Assembly: GCF_000200595.1 (NCBI RefSeq)
Contig: NC_014810.2
Span: forward strand, 1,188,311 to 1,252,310
DNA from: Helicobacter felis ATCC 49179
GTDB lineage: Bacteria > Campylobacterota > Campylobacteria > Campylobacterales > Helicobacteraceae
Length of the DNA stretch: 64,000 nt
Direction of reading: 5' to 3'
A program made the position numbers and the translations under genes. Under the pieces are notes generated by a model. The model saw only the letters and a program-made list of their open reading frames with translations, was not told where the DNA came from and did not search any database. Below, piece by piece: positions 37,913 through 48,217 of the stretch (positions are counted from its first letter, which is position 1; each line of letters opens with the position of its first letter).

Positions 37913-39388
37913 TTAACCCTTTTTGATCTCTTCAAGCATGCGATTAAACGCGTCCTTAGTGCCCGGACGCACAGAACTTAACAGGCTAAAAACTACAATG
38001 GCGATCGAACTAGCGATAAAGCCGGGCACGATCTCATAGATGTCTAAAAATCCTTTACCGAATTGATCATACAAAATCACCGTGCTAGCCCCAAAGATCA
38101 TCCCCATGATTGCCCCAAGCCTTGTCATGCGCTCCCAAAAGAGAGAAAAAAGAATCACCGTGCCAAAACTTGCCCCAAAGCCTGCCCACGCGTAAGAGAC
38201 AATCTTAAGCACGCTAGCGTTGCGATCGGTAGAGATGAAAAAGGCCACACAGGCGACCGCCAACACCGAAGCGCGACTCACTATCATCACCACTTTAACC
38301 GGGGCTTGTTTGTTAAAGACTTTAGAGTAAAAATCCTCAGCAATGGTAGAAGAACTTACTAAAAGTTGTGAGCTAGCTGTGCTCATCACAGCGGCTAAAA
38401 TCGCGCTTAAGAGCACTCCACTTACCCAAGGGTTAAAAAGAGTCGCGCTCATGTGGATGAAAATTTTTTCTGGATCGGCAAGGTTAAGATGAAACTTGGC
38501 CACATAAGCCACGCCTAATAGTCCAATTAAGCAAGACCCAGCTAAACTGATGGCCATCCACCCAATCCCGATGGCGGTTGCTTGTGGGATTTCCTTGATA
38601 GAGCGAATAGACATAAAGCGCACCAAGATATGGGGTTGGCCAAAATAACCCAAGCCCCAAGCTAGGCTAGAGATCACCGCTACAGCAGAAGTCCCTTGTA
38701 AAAAGGTGAGATTCTCCGGTTTGATTTTGGCAATCTCTGCAAAACCCGCCCCAAAGCCCCCCAAATGATAGAGCATCATGCAGGGCACGACAATGAGCGC
38801 ACCCATCATTAGTAAACCTTGAATAAGATCGGTCCAACAAACGGCTTTGTAACCCCCCAAAAAAGTGTAGGTAACAATGATGAGAGTGCCGACCACGAGG
38901 GCATGGGTGTATTCCACTCCAAAAGTGGCCTCAAAGAGTTTTGCCCCACTCACTAACCCAGAGGAAACATAAAAGGTAAAAAAGATCAAAATCACAATCG
39001 CGGAGATGAAGCGTAAGATGTGCTTGTCATCGCTAAAACGGGTTTCAAAATAATCGGGGATAGTGATAGAGTTGGCGATCACACTAGTATAAACGCGCAA
39101 TCTCTTTGCCACTAAAGACCAGTTGATAAACGCTCCGATGGTAAGCCCTATGGCAATATGGCTATTGACCAACCCGCCCACATACAACGCCCCGGGCAAG
39201 CCCATGAGTAGCCACCCGCTCATATCACTCGCTCCCGCACTCAGCGCGCTGATCACAGGGCCCATAGAGCGATCCCCTAGAAAGTAATCCTCAGTAGTTT
39301 CGTTCTTGCGATAAAAATAAAACCCGATGTAAAGCATTAAGGCTGAATAGAGCACGAAAACAACAAAAATTTGATAACTAATGTGCAT
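37913..39388 (-). CDS. putP: Sodium/proline symporter
   Basis: PutP imports proline with sodium. I chose ATG 39388 ([11 protein letters not shown]), which overlaps the end of putA by 11 bases; the frame is open 14 codons further up. The roughly 490 residues have about 13 membrane helices with the SSS-family signature ([20 protein letters not shown] and the later [13 protein letters not shown]). Proline is a preferred respiratory substrate of gastric Helicobacter, and putA upstream supplies its catabolism. Confidence 0.95.
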   Translation of the reverse strand: MHISYQIFVVFVLYSALMLYIGFYFYRKNETTEDYFLGDRSMGPVISALSAGASDMSGWLLMGLPGALYVGGLVNSHIAIGLTIGAFINWSLVAKRLRVYTSVIANSITIPDYFETRFSDDKHILRFISAIVILIFFTFYVSSGLVSGAKLFEATFGVEYTHALVVGTLIIVTYTFLGGYKAVCWTDLIQGLLMMGALIVVPCMMLYHLGGFGAGFAEIAKIKPENLTFLQGTSAVAVISSLAWGLGYFGQPHILVRFMSIRSIKEIPQATAIGIGWMAISLAGSCLIGLLGVAYVAKFHLNLADPEKIFIHMSATLFNPWVSGVLLSAILAAVMSTASSQLLVSSSTIAEDFYSKVFNKQAPVKVVMIVSRASVLAVACVAFFISTDRNASVLKIVSYAWAGFGASFGTVILFSLFWERMTRLGAIMGMIFGASTVILYDQFGKGFLDIYEIVPGFIASSIAIVVFSLLSSVRPGTKDAFNRMLEEIKKG

Positions 39389-42300
39389 GCGTGCCCTTAT
39401 TTTGTAAACCCCGCGCGCCCAAATTGCCATAGCGATGGTAAGAGATGCTGACAGATTTTTCTAAATGGTAATTAAGCAGCTCAAAACGCCCACAATACAG
39501 AGGTTTAGCGTTGGCCAATACCACCCCTAAAGTGCTGCTAGCTTCATAGAGAGGATCGGGGCCGGGGGCAAAATAGCGCACCCGTGTGAAGTCGCCTACT
39601 TTGGCAGCAAAGGCGTCCAAATCTTCATAAATTATTGTGGGCTTAAAGAGATGTTGCATGCTCTCTATGCATGTTGAGAAAAGTTTAAAATGGGGGTTAC
39701 TAGGGGGGTTATCTACACTGATGGTTAGAGGAATATTGCAAATAGCTGTGGCTAAAAGCACGCTAAAGAGTTCCAATAAACCATCTTGAGGCGTAATGCG
39801 GTAGGCAACATTAGCAACTTTGGTGTAGCTAAACCAATTTTCTTCTCCTCTAATGTGGACAAATTCATGGCGCGTATTAAAATGACTAACATAATGGGCA
39901 TAATTGTGGGCAAGATTAAGAATAATCTGCGCGCTCTCTTGAGAGTCTAGGCAGGCCTCTAAGGCTTGGATAAAGGGGAGATGTGCCCCCTCTACAGGAA
40001 TTGGGGGCGTGTTTTCTTCAATATGGACAAATTGCAAGGCGTAATTGTAACTACCCACCTTGCGCCCTAAGCCCACTGCAGATTTTTTAATCCCTCCAAA
40101 GGGTTGGCGTAGAACAATCGCCCCTGTGGTGGGCTTATTGATATAGGCATTGCCCACTTGGATATTTTCTTGAAAATACTCCCATTCGCGCTCATCTAAA
40201 GATTCTAAGCCTCCAGTCAAGCCATAACCTGTGCCATTGGCTAGAGTTACCGCCTCTTTTAAATCCTTAGCTTTCATCACGGAGAGCAGGGGCACAAATA
40301 ATTCCGTGCTATAGGTGTAATCCCCCGGGCGTGTGCCGTATTTAATACAGGGTTTCATTAGATGAGGTTTGTCTTGGATAAATTCAGGTTTGAGCACCCA
40401 TTCCTCATGGGGCTCTAAATTATGCAATGCCTTTTGCACTTTGGGACTGGGGGGGGAGGCTAAAGTGCCAATCTTGTTATACAGATCCAGTGGATCGCCC
40501 ACACTCATAGATTTGGTCGCGTCCACGAGCATTTTCTTAAAATTCTGATCCTCATAAACCTCTTCTTCTAAGATGAGTAGAGAAGTCGCCGAACATTTTT
40601 GTCCAGAATTGCCAAAAGCAGAATGGATGATATTTTTAACGGCTTGTTCTCTATCTGCCATTTTTGTAACAATGGTGGCGTTTTTACCCCCCGTTTCTGC
40701 GCTTAAATGCAAGGTAGGGTTAGCTTTGAGCATTTCATAAGCCGTGTCCTCAGAGCCGGTTAAAATAGCAAAACGCACACCCGGATCACCCAAGAGATGC
40801 GCGCTCAAATCCGCTCCCCTGCATGGCAAATACATGAGCGCGTCTCTGGGTATCCCTGCATCCCAAAAACACTCACACAAACGATACCCCACGACCATAC
40901 TCAAACTAGAGGGTTTGTAGATCACGCAGTTACCCCCAGCTAACGCGCTAGCGATACTGCCTACAGAAATCCCCACTGGGAAATTCCAAGGAGCCACCAC
41001 AACGCCCACTCCTTTGGGTTTGAAACTCACATGGGGATATTCTTCTAAGAGGGTTTGCAAGCTGTGGGGGTAAAATTCTAAAAAGTCAATCGCCTCGCTC
41101 ACCTCCGCATCGCTTTCAGCAAAGGTTTTTCCTACTTCTAAGGCGCACAACCCCACAAGCTCCCCACGCCTTTCTCTAAATTTTTGAGCCACTTGGCTTA
41201 AAAGGTTATGGATTTCATGGAGACTTAAACTAGAAAAAGCACTTTTTTGGGCCAAATTAAGGGCCTCTTGCATAGCGTTGGTATCGGCCAAAAACACAGA
41301 GGCGATTTTTTTGTACATGATCTTATCAGAAACATCGTAACGCTTGAGCCCTTGAGTAGACCACACCTTGCCCACAACGGGGGCAAGTTCAATGGGGGGG
41401 GCGTTGCGCGTTTTATCCACGATTTTTTGCGCCCACTCGCGATTAGCCTTGAGAGTAAAATCTGTGTCGCTTTCATTGACAAAGGGATGATTGGGGTAAG
41501 TGCTTTTGCCTGTGGGGGTAGTGTTGCGATCTTGGGTGCGGCGGGTGCGGTTATCTAGGGTTTCTATGCCTTTTAAGCTTTTTAAGAAACGATCTTCTTG
41601 ATCCTTCCACGCTTGTGAGCCGACTTGTAGATTAAAAAAGGCTTTCATAAAGTTATCCGGAGCAGTGTTTTCATCTAGGCGGCGCACCAAATAGGCAATC
41701 GCGTTATTAAAGTGCTCCGCATCGCACACGGGCGCATAAAGAATAAGTTTATGCATCTCTTTGAGTTCACGGCTTGCTTGGAAACTCATCCCCTCCAACA
41801 TCTCAAAACTAAAATGTTCTAAAGCAATAGGATCGTTGAGCGCGTGGATACGGGTGTAGGCATAGGCGATTTCAAAAATATTGTGCGAGGCGATGCCAAT
41901 ATGGATATACTTATAATTCTCATCGCTCAAAACATACTCTAACATTTTATTGTAATTAGAGTCCGTGTCTTGTTTGCTAGAAAATGTGGGCAATTCCCAA
42001 CCCTTGAGTGAGGCGATCGTCTCCTCATTTTCCATATTCGCCCCCTTCACAAAACGGATTTTAATAGGAGGCAGATCGTTTAGTACCCTTTCTTTAGAAA
42101 AGGCGAGTAAAGTTTGGAGATGGTGGTAAGAATCCGGGATATAAGCCTGCAAGACGATCCCGGCACTGATAGGAAATTTGGCAATAGACTCCATAAAGGC
42201 GGCAATCGTGAGTTCTAAGTCCTTAAACTCCTCCATATCCAAATTGATAAATTTTTCTACGCCATGCTGTTCTTTTTGCTCTAAGGCTAGGGCATAGAGG

Positions 42301-42926
42301 GTGTCTAGGCGTTTGACCACTTCTGCTTTAGAATGGGCAAAATCAATATGATAAATTTGAGAAAAAATCGTGGTGATCTTGATAGAGATGTATTTGATAT
42401 AGCTAGATTTGATCGCCTCTTGGTATTTGTGCATGCGATAGGCCGCTTCTGATTCGCCAAGCACCTCTTCACCAATGAGGTTGATATTTAGAGTGATATT
42501 TTCGCCTTCTCGTTGTTCGATCACGCTTTTGAGAGCATCGCTCCTTTCATCTAAAACCATTGCCTTAGTGTTGTTGCGGATTTTATCCACAAAAAAGGGC
42601 ACGCTCATAGAGGGGGTGAATTTGCCTACGCACAAAAAACCCATGAGGAGAAATTTTTCAAAACTACTAAAGAAATCTGCAATACCGTATTTTTTAAGCG
42701 TGTACTCAATGAGATTGAAGCGGGCTTGGTTGTTTTGGCAACGAAAAGATCGATCTAGCAACTCAATGAGCATGACTTTATTTGTGGGATTGTCTAAAAG
42801 TTTTTGCATTTTATTGTGGAAACTTTTTTCCTCATGGCTGAGATGATCGCTGATTTTGGTTTGCAGGGTTGTGGCAAGATTGAGGGCAGATTTGATGAGA
42901 TCGGCAGAGGGTATCTGAGTTGGCAT
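39378..42926 (-). CDS. putA: Bifunctional proline dehydrogenase/P5C dehydrogenase PutA
   Basis: It is 1,182 residues long, as in H. pylori PutA. The FAD-dependent proline dehydrogenase barrel occupies about residues 100-450 (with [13 protein letters not shown] and [13 protein letters not shown]). The aldehyde dehydrogenase half spans about 530-1010 with [23 protein letters not shown] and the catalytic cysteine in GQKCSATS. It oxidises proline to glutamate. It lacks the N-terminal ribbon-helix-helix repressor domain of enterobacterial PutA. An eight-G run at 40449-40456 lies inside the gene. Confidence 0.96.
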   Translation of the reverse strand: MPTQIPSADLIKSALNLATTLQTKISDHLSHEEKSFHNKMQKLLDNPTNKVMLIELLDRSFRCQNNQARFNLIEYTLKKYGIADFFSSFEKFLLMGFLCVGKFTPSMSVPFFVDKIRNNTKAMVLDERSDALKSVIEQREGENITLNINLIGEEVLGESEAAYRMHKYQEAIKSSYIKYISIKITTIFSQIYHIDFAHSKAEVVKRLDTLYALALEQKEQHGVEKFINLDMEEFKDLELTIAAFMESIAKFPISAGIVLQAYIPDSYHHLQTLLAFSKERVLNDLPPIKIRFVKGANMENEETIASLKGWELPTFSSKQDTDSNYNKMLEYVLSDENYKYIHIGIASHNIFEIAYAYTRIHALNDPIALEHFSFEMLEGMSFQASRELKEMHKLILYAPVCDAEHFNNAIAYLVRRLDENTAPDNFMKAFFNLQVGSQAWKDQEDRFLKSLKGIETLDNRTRRTQDRNTTPTGKSTYPNHPFVNESDTDFTLKANREWAQKIVDKTRNAPPIELAPVVGKVWSTQGLKRYDVSDKIMYKKIASVFLADTNAMQEALNLAQKSAFSSLSLHEIHNLLSQVAQKFRERRGELVGLCALEVGKTFAESDAEVSEAIDFLEFYPHSLQTLLEEYPHVSFKPKGVGVVVAPWNFPVGISVGSIASALAGGNCVIYKPSSLSMVVGYRLCECFWDAGIPRDALMYLPCRGADLSAHLLGDPGVRFAILTGSEDTAYEMLKANPTLHLSAETGGKNATIVTKMADREQAVKNIIHSAFGNSGQKCSATSLLILEEEVYEDQNFKKMLVDATKSMSVGDPLDLYNKIGTLASPPSPKVQKALHNLEPHEEWVLKPEFIQDKPHLMKPCIKYGTRPGDYTYSTELFVPLLSVMKAKDLKEAVTLANGTGYGLTGGLESLDEREWEYFQENIQVGNAYINKPTTGAIVLRQPFGGIKKSAVGLGRKVGSYNYALQFVHIEENTPPIPVEGAHLPFIQALEACLDSQESAQIILNLAHNYAHYVSHFNTRHEFVHIRGEENWFSYTKVANVAYRITPQDGLLELFSVLLATAICNIPLTISVDNPPSNPHFKLFSTCIESMQHLFKPTIIYEDLDAFAAKVGDFTRVRYFAPGPDPLYEASSTLGVVLANAKPLYCGRFELLNYHLEKSVSISYHRYGNLGARGLQNKGTHAH

Positions 42927-43038
42927 TTTGACTCCAAAAAAAGTGTAATAAGCAGACTCTCGAGTATAAAATACTTAGGTTAATAGGTTCTTTTGGGGTG
43001 CGCTAAAGAAGTGCATGGGAGTGCGGATTTGTAACAAG

Positions 43039-43115
43039 TGGTGCGCTTGGCAGGACTTGAACCTGCGGCCTACGGCTTAGAAGGCCGTTGCTCTATCCAG
43101 CTGAGCTACAAGCGC
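43039..43115 (-). tRNA. tRNA-Arg (anticodon TCT)
   Basis: A full cloverleaf: acceptor GCGCTTG/CAAGCGC, D-arm AGCTCAGCTGGATAGAGC, anticodon stem ACGGC/GCCGT with loop CTTCTAA (TCT), T-arm with GGTTCAAGTCC, and an encoded ACCA end. First of four minus-strand tRNA genes when read along the plus strand. Confidence 0.95.
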
Positions 43116-43116
43116 A

Positions 43117-43193
43117 TGGTACGCTTGAAGGGAGTCGAACCCCTAACCCCCAGATCCGAAGTCTGGTGCTCTATCCAATTGAGCTACAAGCGC
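43117..43193 (-). tRNA. tRNA-Arg (anticodon TCG)
   Basis: Acceptor GCGCTTG with CAAGCGT and encoded ACCA; anticodon stem CCAGA/TCTGG with loop CTTCGGA (TCG); T-loop GTTCGACTCC. Only one base separates it from the other tRNA-Arg, so they come from one transcript and share the D-arm region. Confidence 0.95.
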
Positions 43194-43230
43194 AAAGAAA
43201 CTTTAATGGGGAGTGTTTAGTTGATGTATA

Positions 43231-43308
43231 TGGGGTGGATGATGGGGCTTGAACCCACGACCCCCAGGACCACAATCTGGTGCTCTAACCAACTGAGCTA
43301 CACCCACC
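43231..43308 (-). tRNA. tRNA-His (anticodon GTG)
   Basis: The 5' end carries the extra G-1 typical of tRNA-His opposite C73 (GGTGGGTG...). Anticodon stem CCAGA/CCTGG with loop TTGTGGT gives GTG. The CCA end is encoded. Confidence 0.95.
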
Positions 43309-43329
43309 ATAAACTAACGCCACGCCGAA

Positions 43330-43406
<77 letters not shown>

Positions 43407-43583
43407 CCTTGTAACAAACCCCGATTATAACCTAAAGTTCTACGATTTGTCAAGTTATGTTTTGAGTGAAAAATAAGCAAGATAGCAGATATGGTAAGCC
43501 ACTGATGCCACATTTTAACCATATCTTAGCGATCCTATTGTATAGGCCAACAAGTATAAAATTTTGAAAAGGAGGTTTTTCCT

Positions 43584-44204
43584 ATGCTTAAAGAAAAACT
43601 TAAACAACTTAGAAATGCCAATAACTTAACACAGGAGGAATTAGCGCTCAAATGTGGTGTGAGTTTGCAAAGCATCAAGCGTTATGAGAGCGAGCAAAAA
43701 AGCAACATTACCTTAGATACTTTAGAAAAACTTGCTAATGCCCTCAATACCGATCTGCACTTTTTCACTTCTACGCATCGCAAGGTTGAGGATGTCGTGA
43801 TGGTGCCCTATATCAAAGATGTCAAAGCTCATATAAGACGGGATAAGATTGATGATGATAATAGTAATATGACCTTTCTACCTCAAAGCAAGTCTTTTCT
43901 CAAAAGGCATTTTGGCATTGTTTCCACTGAGCATTTGGGTCTTTTGCAGGCGATGGGCAATTCTATGGAGCCTCTTATTAAAGAGGGGGACCTTTTGCTG
44001 TTCCAAAACGATGGCAGTTGCTATGAAGGTGCGGTGTATGTCATAGATTTAGGAGGAGAATACTATGTCAAACGAATCAGCAAGCGACCGGAGGTTTCTT
44101 TGATTAGCGATAACCCAGCTTATAAGCCCATTATTCTACAGAGTTTAGAAGAGATTATCATTTTGGGGCGGGTTGTAGGGGTCTTGCACACCTTTAGTCT
44201 TTAA
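43584..44204 (+). CDS. XRE/S24 LexA-like transcriptional repressor
   Basis: It is a 206-residue protein behind AAAGGAGG. The N-terminal HTH_3 domain (LKQLRNANNLTQEELALKCG, then SIKRYESE) binds DNA. The C-terminal S24 peptidase-like domain has MGNSMEP with Ser127, and Lys163 in EYYVKRISK, the serine-lysine pair used for RecA-assisted self-cleavage in LexA/CI repressors. The cleavage site between the domains is not obvious. No phage or integrase genes are near; it sits between the tRNA cluster and cheY. H. pylori lacks LexA, so its targets are of interest. Confidence 0.85.
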   Translation: MLKEKLKQLRNANNLTQEELALKCGVSLQSIKRYESEQKSNITLDTLEKLANALNTDLHFFTSTHRKVEDVVMVPYIKDVKAHIRRDKIDDDNSNMTFLPQSKSFLKRHFGIVSTEHLGLLQAMGNSMEPLIKEGDLLLFQNDGSCYEGAVYVIDLGGEYYVKRISKRPEVSLISDNPAYKPIILQSLEEIIILGRVVGVLHTFSL

Positions 44205-44285
44205 GGGTAGAATCACCTTTAAAGATAGGCGTTAGTTAAATATGCTAACATGCGCCGATGTGACTAAGCTGACCAAGGAGCGAGA

Positions 44286-44660
44286 TTGAAAATTTTAGTT
44301 GTGGATGATAGTTCTACCATGAGAAGGATCATTAAAAACACCTTGCAACGCTTGGGCTATGAGGACATTATGGAAGCCGAGCACGGGGTAGAAGCTTGGG
44401 GGAAGCTAGATGCTAATGATACCACAGGGGTACTGATCACGGATTGGAATATGCCTGAGATGAATGGCCTGGACCTAGTAAAAAAAGTACGCTCAGATGG
44501 GCGTTTTAAGGACCTGCCTATTATCATGATCACCACAGAAGGGGGCAAGGCGGAGGTCATCACAGCCTTAAAGGCGGGCGTGAATAACTACATCGTCAAA
44601 CCCTTCACGCCCCAAGTGCTTAAAGAAAAATTAGAAGTCGTTTTAGGGACTAATGACTGA
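44286..44660 (+). CDS. cheY: Chemotaxis response regulator CheY
   Basis: This is a single receiver domain of 124 residues, beginning at TTG 44286 behind AAGGAG. The acidic pocket is DD near residues 7-8, the phosphoacceptor is Asp53 (LITDWNMPEMNG), with the conserved Thr (MITTEG) and Lys (IVKPF). Phosphorylated CheY binds the flagellar switch. The order cheY-prmA-ftsH-pssA-copA-copP matches H. pylori HP1067 to HP1073. Confidence 0.96.
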   Translation: MKILVVDDSSTMRRIIKNTLQRLGYEDIMEAEHGVEAWGKLDANDTTGVLITDWNMPEMNGLDLVKKVRSDGRFKDLPIIMITTEGGKAEVITALKAGVNNYIVKPFTPQVLKEKLEVVLGTND

Positions 44661-44675
44661 TAACATGGGGTACGC

Positions 44676-45587
44676 TTGAGAGATATTTATTTCAAAACCA
44701 TTGTCGCCCCCACAAAATACCCTGATCTTTTTGCTGACTTCTTGCTCTCTACCACCCAAGAGGCAATTGAAGAAGTGTCTTTCAGCGCGCTTGAAGACAT
44801 GGATTTTGACTGCTTGGGTAGTTCTGATGGTGTGCCTGAGCAAGCCTTTATTGTTTATTCTAGCAAGGATCCTGCGCCTTTGTTGCAGAGTTTGCGTTCA
44901 TTTTGCAAGACACTCACCCAAAGAACTGAGCAAAAACATATAGGGGTTTATCACCACACTAGCACCCATGATCTTTTAGATTGGATTAAAACCTATCAGG
45001 AGAACACAACCCCTATCACCTGCGGTAAATTCCACATTGTGCCAAGTTGGGTATCGACTTCAAGCGATGAAAATACCATCATTCTTGATCCTGCTCTAGC
45101 ATTTGGCACGGGAAGACATGAGAGCAGCGCGATGGTATTAGAAATGTTGTCGCTCCTCCCGCATTTGAAAGGCAAGTTAGCCTTAGATGTGGGTTGTGGG
45201 AGTGGAATTTTAAGTTTAGCATTAGCGAAACTGGGAGCAACAGTCCACGCGTGCGATACAGATATGTTGGCCATTACAGAAAGCACTAAGAATTTTGCCC
45301 AAAATGGATTGGCCCTAGATCGTATTTGGCATGGCTCTATGGAGCAAATTCTCAAACCCATCTCCTATGATTTGATCACCATCAATATTATTCCTGAGGT
45401 GATCGCAGACCTCTATCCGGCAGTGTTAGAAGTCAGCACTGAAGGGACGCTAATCTTTTTATCTGGAATTTTAGAATCTAAAAAGGAAACAATTTTAGAA
45501 ATTTATACAGAGGGCTTTAGAGTGTTAGAATGCCTGAATCGGAACGAGTGGGTGTGTCTACGCCTAGAGCGCATGGAACAAATATAA
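44676..45587 (+). CDS. prmA: Ribosomal protein L11 methyltransferase
   Basis: PrmA trimethylates ribosomal protein L11. TTG 44676 starts a 303-residue protein. The Rossmann-type SAM-binding motif ALDVGCGSGILSLALAKLGA is clear, and DPALAFGTGRHESSAMVLE before it is the PrmA signature that separates it from other methyltransferases. It follows cheY by 15 bases and precedes ftsH by nine. Confidence 0.92.
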   Translation: MRDIYFKTIVAPTKYPDLFADFLLSTTQEAIEEVSFSALEDMDFDCLGSSDGVPEQAFIVYSSKDPAPLLQSLRSFCKTLTQRTEQKHIGVYHHTSTHDLLDWIKTYQENTTPITCGKFHIVPSWVSTSSDENTIILDPALAFGTGRHESSAMVLEMLSLLPHLKGKLALDVGCGSGILSLALAKLGATVHACDTDMLAITESTKNFAQNGLALDRIWHGSMEQILKPISYDLITINIIPEVIADLYPAVLEVSTEGTLIFLSGILESKKETILEIYTEGFRVLECLNRNEWVCLRLERMEQI

Positions 45588-45596
45588 GGAATCTCT

Positions 45597-47513
45597 ATGG
45601 ACAATAATCACAAGGGTCCAAACGACCCCAATTCTAAAAAGCCTCTTTTGCAAAATCCTCTACTCCTGATTGCTATTTTTGGGATTATTATTTTTGTTGC
45701 GATGCGGGTGATGAACTCAGATGAGGGTTTTGGTGATCGCTTTCTCTCTACGAGCACCAAGAACATTAGTTATCACGAGATGAAAGAACTCATTGAGAAA
45801 AAAGAAGTAGATAGCGTGAGCATTGGGCAAACCCTTATTAAGGCTATCAGTAAGGAGGGCAATAATAAAACTATTTATGTAGCTAAACGCGTGCCCGATC
45901 TTTCCTTAGTGCCCCTCTTGGATAGCCAAAAGATCAACTATTCAGGCTTTAGCGAGTCCAATTTCTTTGCCGATATTTTGGGCTGGCTCTTGCCCGTTTT
46001 GGTGATTTTGGGCTTATGGATGTTCATGGCAAGCCGGATGCAAAAAAACATGGGTGGGGGGATTTTTGGCATGGGTAGTTCTAAAAAGCTCATCAATGCT
46101 GAAAAGCCCAAAGTGCGCTTCAATGACATGGCAGGCAATGAAGAGGCTAAAGAAGAAGTTGTAGAGATTGTGGATTTTCTCAAATACCCCGACCGCTATG
46201 CCTCTTTGGGGGCAAAAATTCCTAAGGGCGTGCTTTTGGTGGGACCTCCCGGGACCGGTAAAACCTTGCTAGCCAAAGCCGTAGCCGGCGAGGCGAGCGT
46301 GCCTTTCTTTTCTATGGGCGGGAGTAGTTTTATTGAAATGTTTGTAGGTCTAGGGGCTAGTCGCGTGCGCGATCTCTTTGACATTGCCAAAAAAGAAGCT
46401 CCTAGCATTATTTTCATCGATGAAATCGATGCCATTGGCAAGAGTCGCGCGGCTGGGGGGATGATTAGTGGGAATGACGAGCGCGAACAAACCCTAAACC
46501 AGCTTTTAGCTGAAATGGATGGCTTTGGTTCAGAAAACGCCCCCGTGATTGTGCTAGCCGCTACCAACCGCCCTGAGATTTTAGACCCTGCATTGCTTAG
46601 ACCGGGGCGTTTTGATCGCCAAGTTTTGGTTGATAAGCCCGATTTTAAGGGGCGGGTAGAAATTTTAAAGGTGCATATCAAGCCCGTGAAATTGGCTAAT
46701 GATGTGGATTTACAAGAAATCGCCAAACTCACCGCCGGGCTAGCCGGGGCGGATTTAGCTAATATCATCAATGAGGCTGCGTTACTAGCGGGGCGCAATA
46801 ATCAAAAAGAAGTCAAACAACAGCATTTAAAAGAAGCGGTCGAGCGGGGCATTGCGGGCTTGGAGAAAAAGAGTCGGCGCATTTCTCCCAAAGAGAAAAA
46901 GATTGTCGCTTACCATGAGAGCGGGCATGCGGTCATCTCTGAGATGACTAAGGGCTCGGCACGGGTCAATAAAGTTTCTATCATTCCTAGAGGGATGGCA
47001 GCACTAGGTTATACTCTCAACACCCCCGAAGAGAACAAATACCTCATGCAAAAACACGAACTCATCGCTGAAATCGATGTTTTATTGGGCGGACGCGCAG
47101 CAGAAGATGTCTTTTTGCAAGAGATCTCTACGGGAGCGAGCAATGATTTGGAGCGCGCTACAGACATTATCAAGGGCATGGTGAGCTACTATGGCATGAG
47201 CGATGTGAGTGGGTTGATGGTGCTAGAAAAACAACGCAATTCGTTTTTGGGCGGGGGCTTTGGAAGCGGACGCGAGTTTAGCGAAAAAATGGCTGAAGAG
47301 ATGGACTCGTTTATTAAAAATCTCTTAGAAGAACGCTATGTCCATGTCAAGCAGACCTTGAGCGACTATAAGGACGCGATCGAGGTGATGGTGAACGAAC
47401 TCTTTGAAAAAGAGGTGATCACGGGCGAGCGCGTGCGTGAGATCATCAGCGAATATGAAGTTAGTCATAATTTGCAAACGCGCTTAGTGCCCCTGGAAGA
47501 GCACGCTAGCTAG
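45597..47513 (+). CDS. ftsH: ATP-dependent zinc metalloprotease FtsH
   Basis: It is 638 residues long. Two N-terminal membrane helices (about 18-36 and 125-142) flank a periplasmic domain. The AAA module has Walker A GPPGTGKT, Walker [12 protein letters not shown] and the second region of homology [20 protein letters not shown]; the protease has the zinc site HESGH. It degrades membrane and short-lived regulatory proteins. Confidence 0.97.
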   Translation: MDNNHKGPNDPNSKKPLLQNPLLLIAIFGIIIFVAMRVMNSDEGFGDRFLSTSTKNISYHEMKELIEKKEVDSVSIGQTLIKAISKEGNNKTIYVAKRVPDLSLVPLLDSQKINYSGFSESNFFADILGWLLPVLVILGLWMFMASRMQKNMGGGIFGMGSSKKLINAEKPKVRFNDMAGNEEAKEEVVEIVDFLKYPDRYASLGAKIPKGVLLVGPPGTGKTLLAKAVAGEASVPFFSMGGSSFIEMFVGLGASRVRDLFDIAKKEAPSIIFIDEIDAIGKSRAAGGMISGNDEREQTLNQLLAEMDGFGSENAPVIVLAATNRPEILDPALLRPGRFDRQVLVDKPDFKGRVEILKVHIKPVKLANDVDLQEIAKLTAGLAGADLANIINEAALLAGRNNQKEVKQQHLKEAVERGIAGLEKKSRRISPKEKKIVAYHESGHAVISEMTKGSARVNKVSIIPRGMAALGYTLNTPEENKYLMQKHELIAEIDVLLGGRAAEDVFLQEISTGASNDLERATDIIKGMVSYYGMSDVSGLMVLEKQRNSFLGGGFGSGREFSEKMAEEMDSFIKNLLEERYVHVKQTLSDYKDAIEVMVNELFEKEVITGERVREIISEYEVSHNLQTRLVPLEEHAS

Positions 47514-48217
47514 TGAAACCGCTCTACCTCTTCCCCAATCTTTTCACGGCGAGTAGTATTTTTTTGGGCGTGATGGCGATGCTTTACGCTTCGCATGGGG
47601 AATTTATTATGGCATGTTGGCTGGTCGTAGGCAGTTTGGTGTTAGATGGGTTGGATGGGCGCATCGCAAGACTGACCAACACTACGAGCAAATTTGGCTT
47701 GGAATTTGACTCTTTGGCCGATGTGGTCGCTTTTGGGGTCGCACCAAGCCTCATTGCTTATTTTTATGTGGGGCATCTTTACGGGCGTTTGGGCATGGCA
47801 GCTTGTGCGCTCTTTGTGATTTTTGGAGCGATCCGCCTAGCGCGCTTTAATGTAACCACGCAGACCACAGACCCCTATTCTTTTATCGGTATTCCCATTC
47901 CTAGCGCGGCGGTGTTAGTGGTGCTAGGGGTGCTTATTGACACCAAATACAGCATTTTGCACGCAGGATGGGGCAAATTCTTTTTGGTTTATATCGTCTT
48001 TTTGGGTGTGATGATGGTGAGCAATGTCCGTTATCCTAACTTTAAAAAAGTGCGCTGGAATTTAAAACTCTTTGTTTTGCTTGTCTTTTTCTTGCTCCTG
48101 CTCTTTGTGCGCCCACTAGAAGTTTTAGGCACTTTCATGTTCTGTTACCTGTTTTATGGGATTATCCGCTGGTTTTTCTTGATGACTAAGATCATCTTTA
48201 AACATAATCCTAAATGA
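47513..48217 (+). CDS. pssA: Phosphatidylserine synthase
   Basis: It is a CDP-diacylglycerol-serine O-phosphatidyltransferase of 234 residues with about eight hydrophobic segments. The CDP-alcohol phosphotransferase motif appears as DGLDGRIARLTNTTSKFG followed by EFDSLAD. It makes phosphatidylserine, the precursor of phosphatidylethanolamine. GTG 47513 overlaps the ftsH stop (TAGTG), and its own stop overlaps the copA start (ATGA). Confidence 0.95.
   Translation: MKPLYLFPNLFTASSIFLGVMAMLYASHGEFIMACWLVVGSLVLDGLDGRIARLTNTTSKFGLEFDSLADVVAFGVAPSLIAYFYVGHLYGRLGMAACALFVIFGAIRLARFNVTTQTTDPYSFIGIPIPSAAVLVVLGVLIDTKYSILHAGWGKFFLVYIVFLGVMMVSNVRYPNFKKVRWNLKLFVLLVFFLLLLFVRPLEVLGTFMFCYLFYGIIRWFFLMTKIIFKHNPK

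Noticed and set aside
40449-40456. Eight-G tract in putA as a phase switch
   Set aside because: Short, in a housekeeping gene, and similar runs occur in ispE and glmU; no evidence of switching.
43584-44204. S24 repressor as evidence for a prophage
   Set aside because: No integrase, terminase, capsid or tail genes and no duplicated tRNA end found nearby.
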